This document shows positions 63,910 to 64,000 of a stretch of DNA of 64,000 nucleotides, piece by piece. A program made the translations under genes and the position numbers. How positions within the stretch are numbered: position 1 is the first letter of the stretch; the number at the start of each line of letters is the position of its first letter. A model generated the notes under the pieces. That model was not told where the DNA came from, made no database searches, and saw only the letters and a list, made by a program, of their open reading frames with translations. This DNA comes from Candidatus Blautia intestinavium (GTDB taxonomy: Bacteria > Bacillota > Clostridia > Lachnospirales > Lachnospiraceae). Where the stretch lies: the NCBI GenBank assembly GCA_019113745.1, contig DXGV01000006.1:18109-82108 (forward strand), read 5' to 3'.

Positions 63910-64000
63910 ACGGTGTGGGCAGTTCGGTTGAAGCGGTGTGAAATTTAGGTACTTTTTCAGCGGGCCCGTCAGGGGGTGACCGGGTTCAGATTTCTCATGT
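63881..64000. other. GC-rich foreign-looking end, possible mobile-element terminus
   Basis: Composition changes sharply. A 9-bp inverted repeat (CGCTTCAAC 63881-63889, complement 63927-63935) overlaps two imperfect ~17-bp direct repeats (63901-63917, 63923-63940). TGTGAAATTTAGGTAC from 63937 looks like an insertion-sequence end, perhaps IS21-type; this rests on general resemblance only, and the rest of the element is outside the window. Confidence 0.35.

Noticed and set aside
1..64000. CRISPR arrays, rRNA, tRNA genes and riboswitches
   Set aside because: No regularly spaced repeats, cloverleaf sequences or recognisable riboswitch cores were noticed on either strand; a covariance-model scan would be needed to be certain.

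Overview
The window reads as a surface-glycan (capsule, O-antigen-like or wall polysaccharide) biosynthesis and export region from a Gram-positive anaerobe. Strong AGGAG-type ribosome sites, tightly overlapping genes, the protein families present and remnants of IS21-type elements suggest Clostridia, probably a gut Lachnospiraceae. That is inference from style; no rRNA or other marker gene is present. Base composition is visibly patchy: GC-rich from 1 to about 25.5 kb and 41.3 to 48.3 kb, AT-rich from about 28 to 40 kb, 48.4 to 50.6 kb and 62.6 to 63.9 kb, as expected for a locus built by repeated cassette acquisition.

Region 1 (1-26.2 kb, minus strand): one long operon starting with a winged-helix protein (26.2 kb). 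It continues with a ThDP enzyme of the acetolactate-synthase/YerE type, CDP-glucose 4,6-dehydratase (RfbG), two RfbF-like nucleotidyltransferases and the PLP/His 3-dehydrase RfbH. Together these suggest a CDP-linked, two-carbon-branched 3,6-dideoxyhexose (yersiniose-like). Next come polytopic membrane proteins, a radical SAM/SPASM protein, a GT-D enzyme, a PglK/MsbA-like ABC flippase, GT4 and GT2 transferases, UDP-glucuronate 4-epimerase, two DUF6056-like membrane proteins, a ChbG/YdjC deacetylase and an FkbH-like protein cut by the left edge. A truncated YfhO-like gene lies antisense inside the operon (6.25-7.3 kb).

Region 2 (26.4-27.4 kb): a junction made of wreckage, an IS21 IstA remnant next to a frameshifted cysteine-desulfurase remnant.

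Region 3 (27.4-63.9 kb): three glycan cassettes, each headed by a paralogous GT8 gene and each carrying a Wzm/Wzt ABC exporter pair. Cassette M runs on the minus strand (40.3 down to 27.4 kb); cassette P1 runs on the plus strand (41.3-52.2 kb); cassette P2 runs on the plus strand (54.8-63.9 kb). P2 contains an ATPase fused to UDP-galactopyranose mutase.

The most interesting system is the switch between the cassettes. A small FimB/XerC-type tyrosine recombinase (40456-41034) sits between M and P1. A near-identical 21-bp dyad site lies upstream of each of the three GT8 genes: A 40339-40359, B 41228-41248, C 54723-54743. All three point the same way relative to the cassette they precede. Between A and B, behind a terminator that insulates the recombinase, is a consensus outward promoter (TTGAAA-N17-TATTCT with extended -10) now aimed at P1. 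A x B recombination would flip that promoter onto M. A x C would invert 14.4 kb and bring the promoter segment next to P2. This looks like a three-way, recombinase-driven choice among surface glycans. It is read from sequence and has not been tested.
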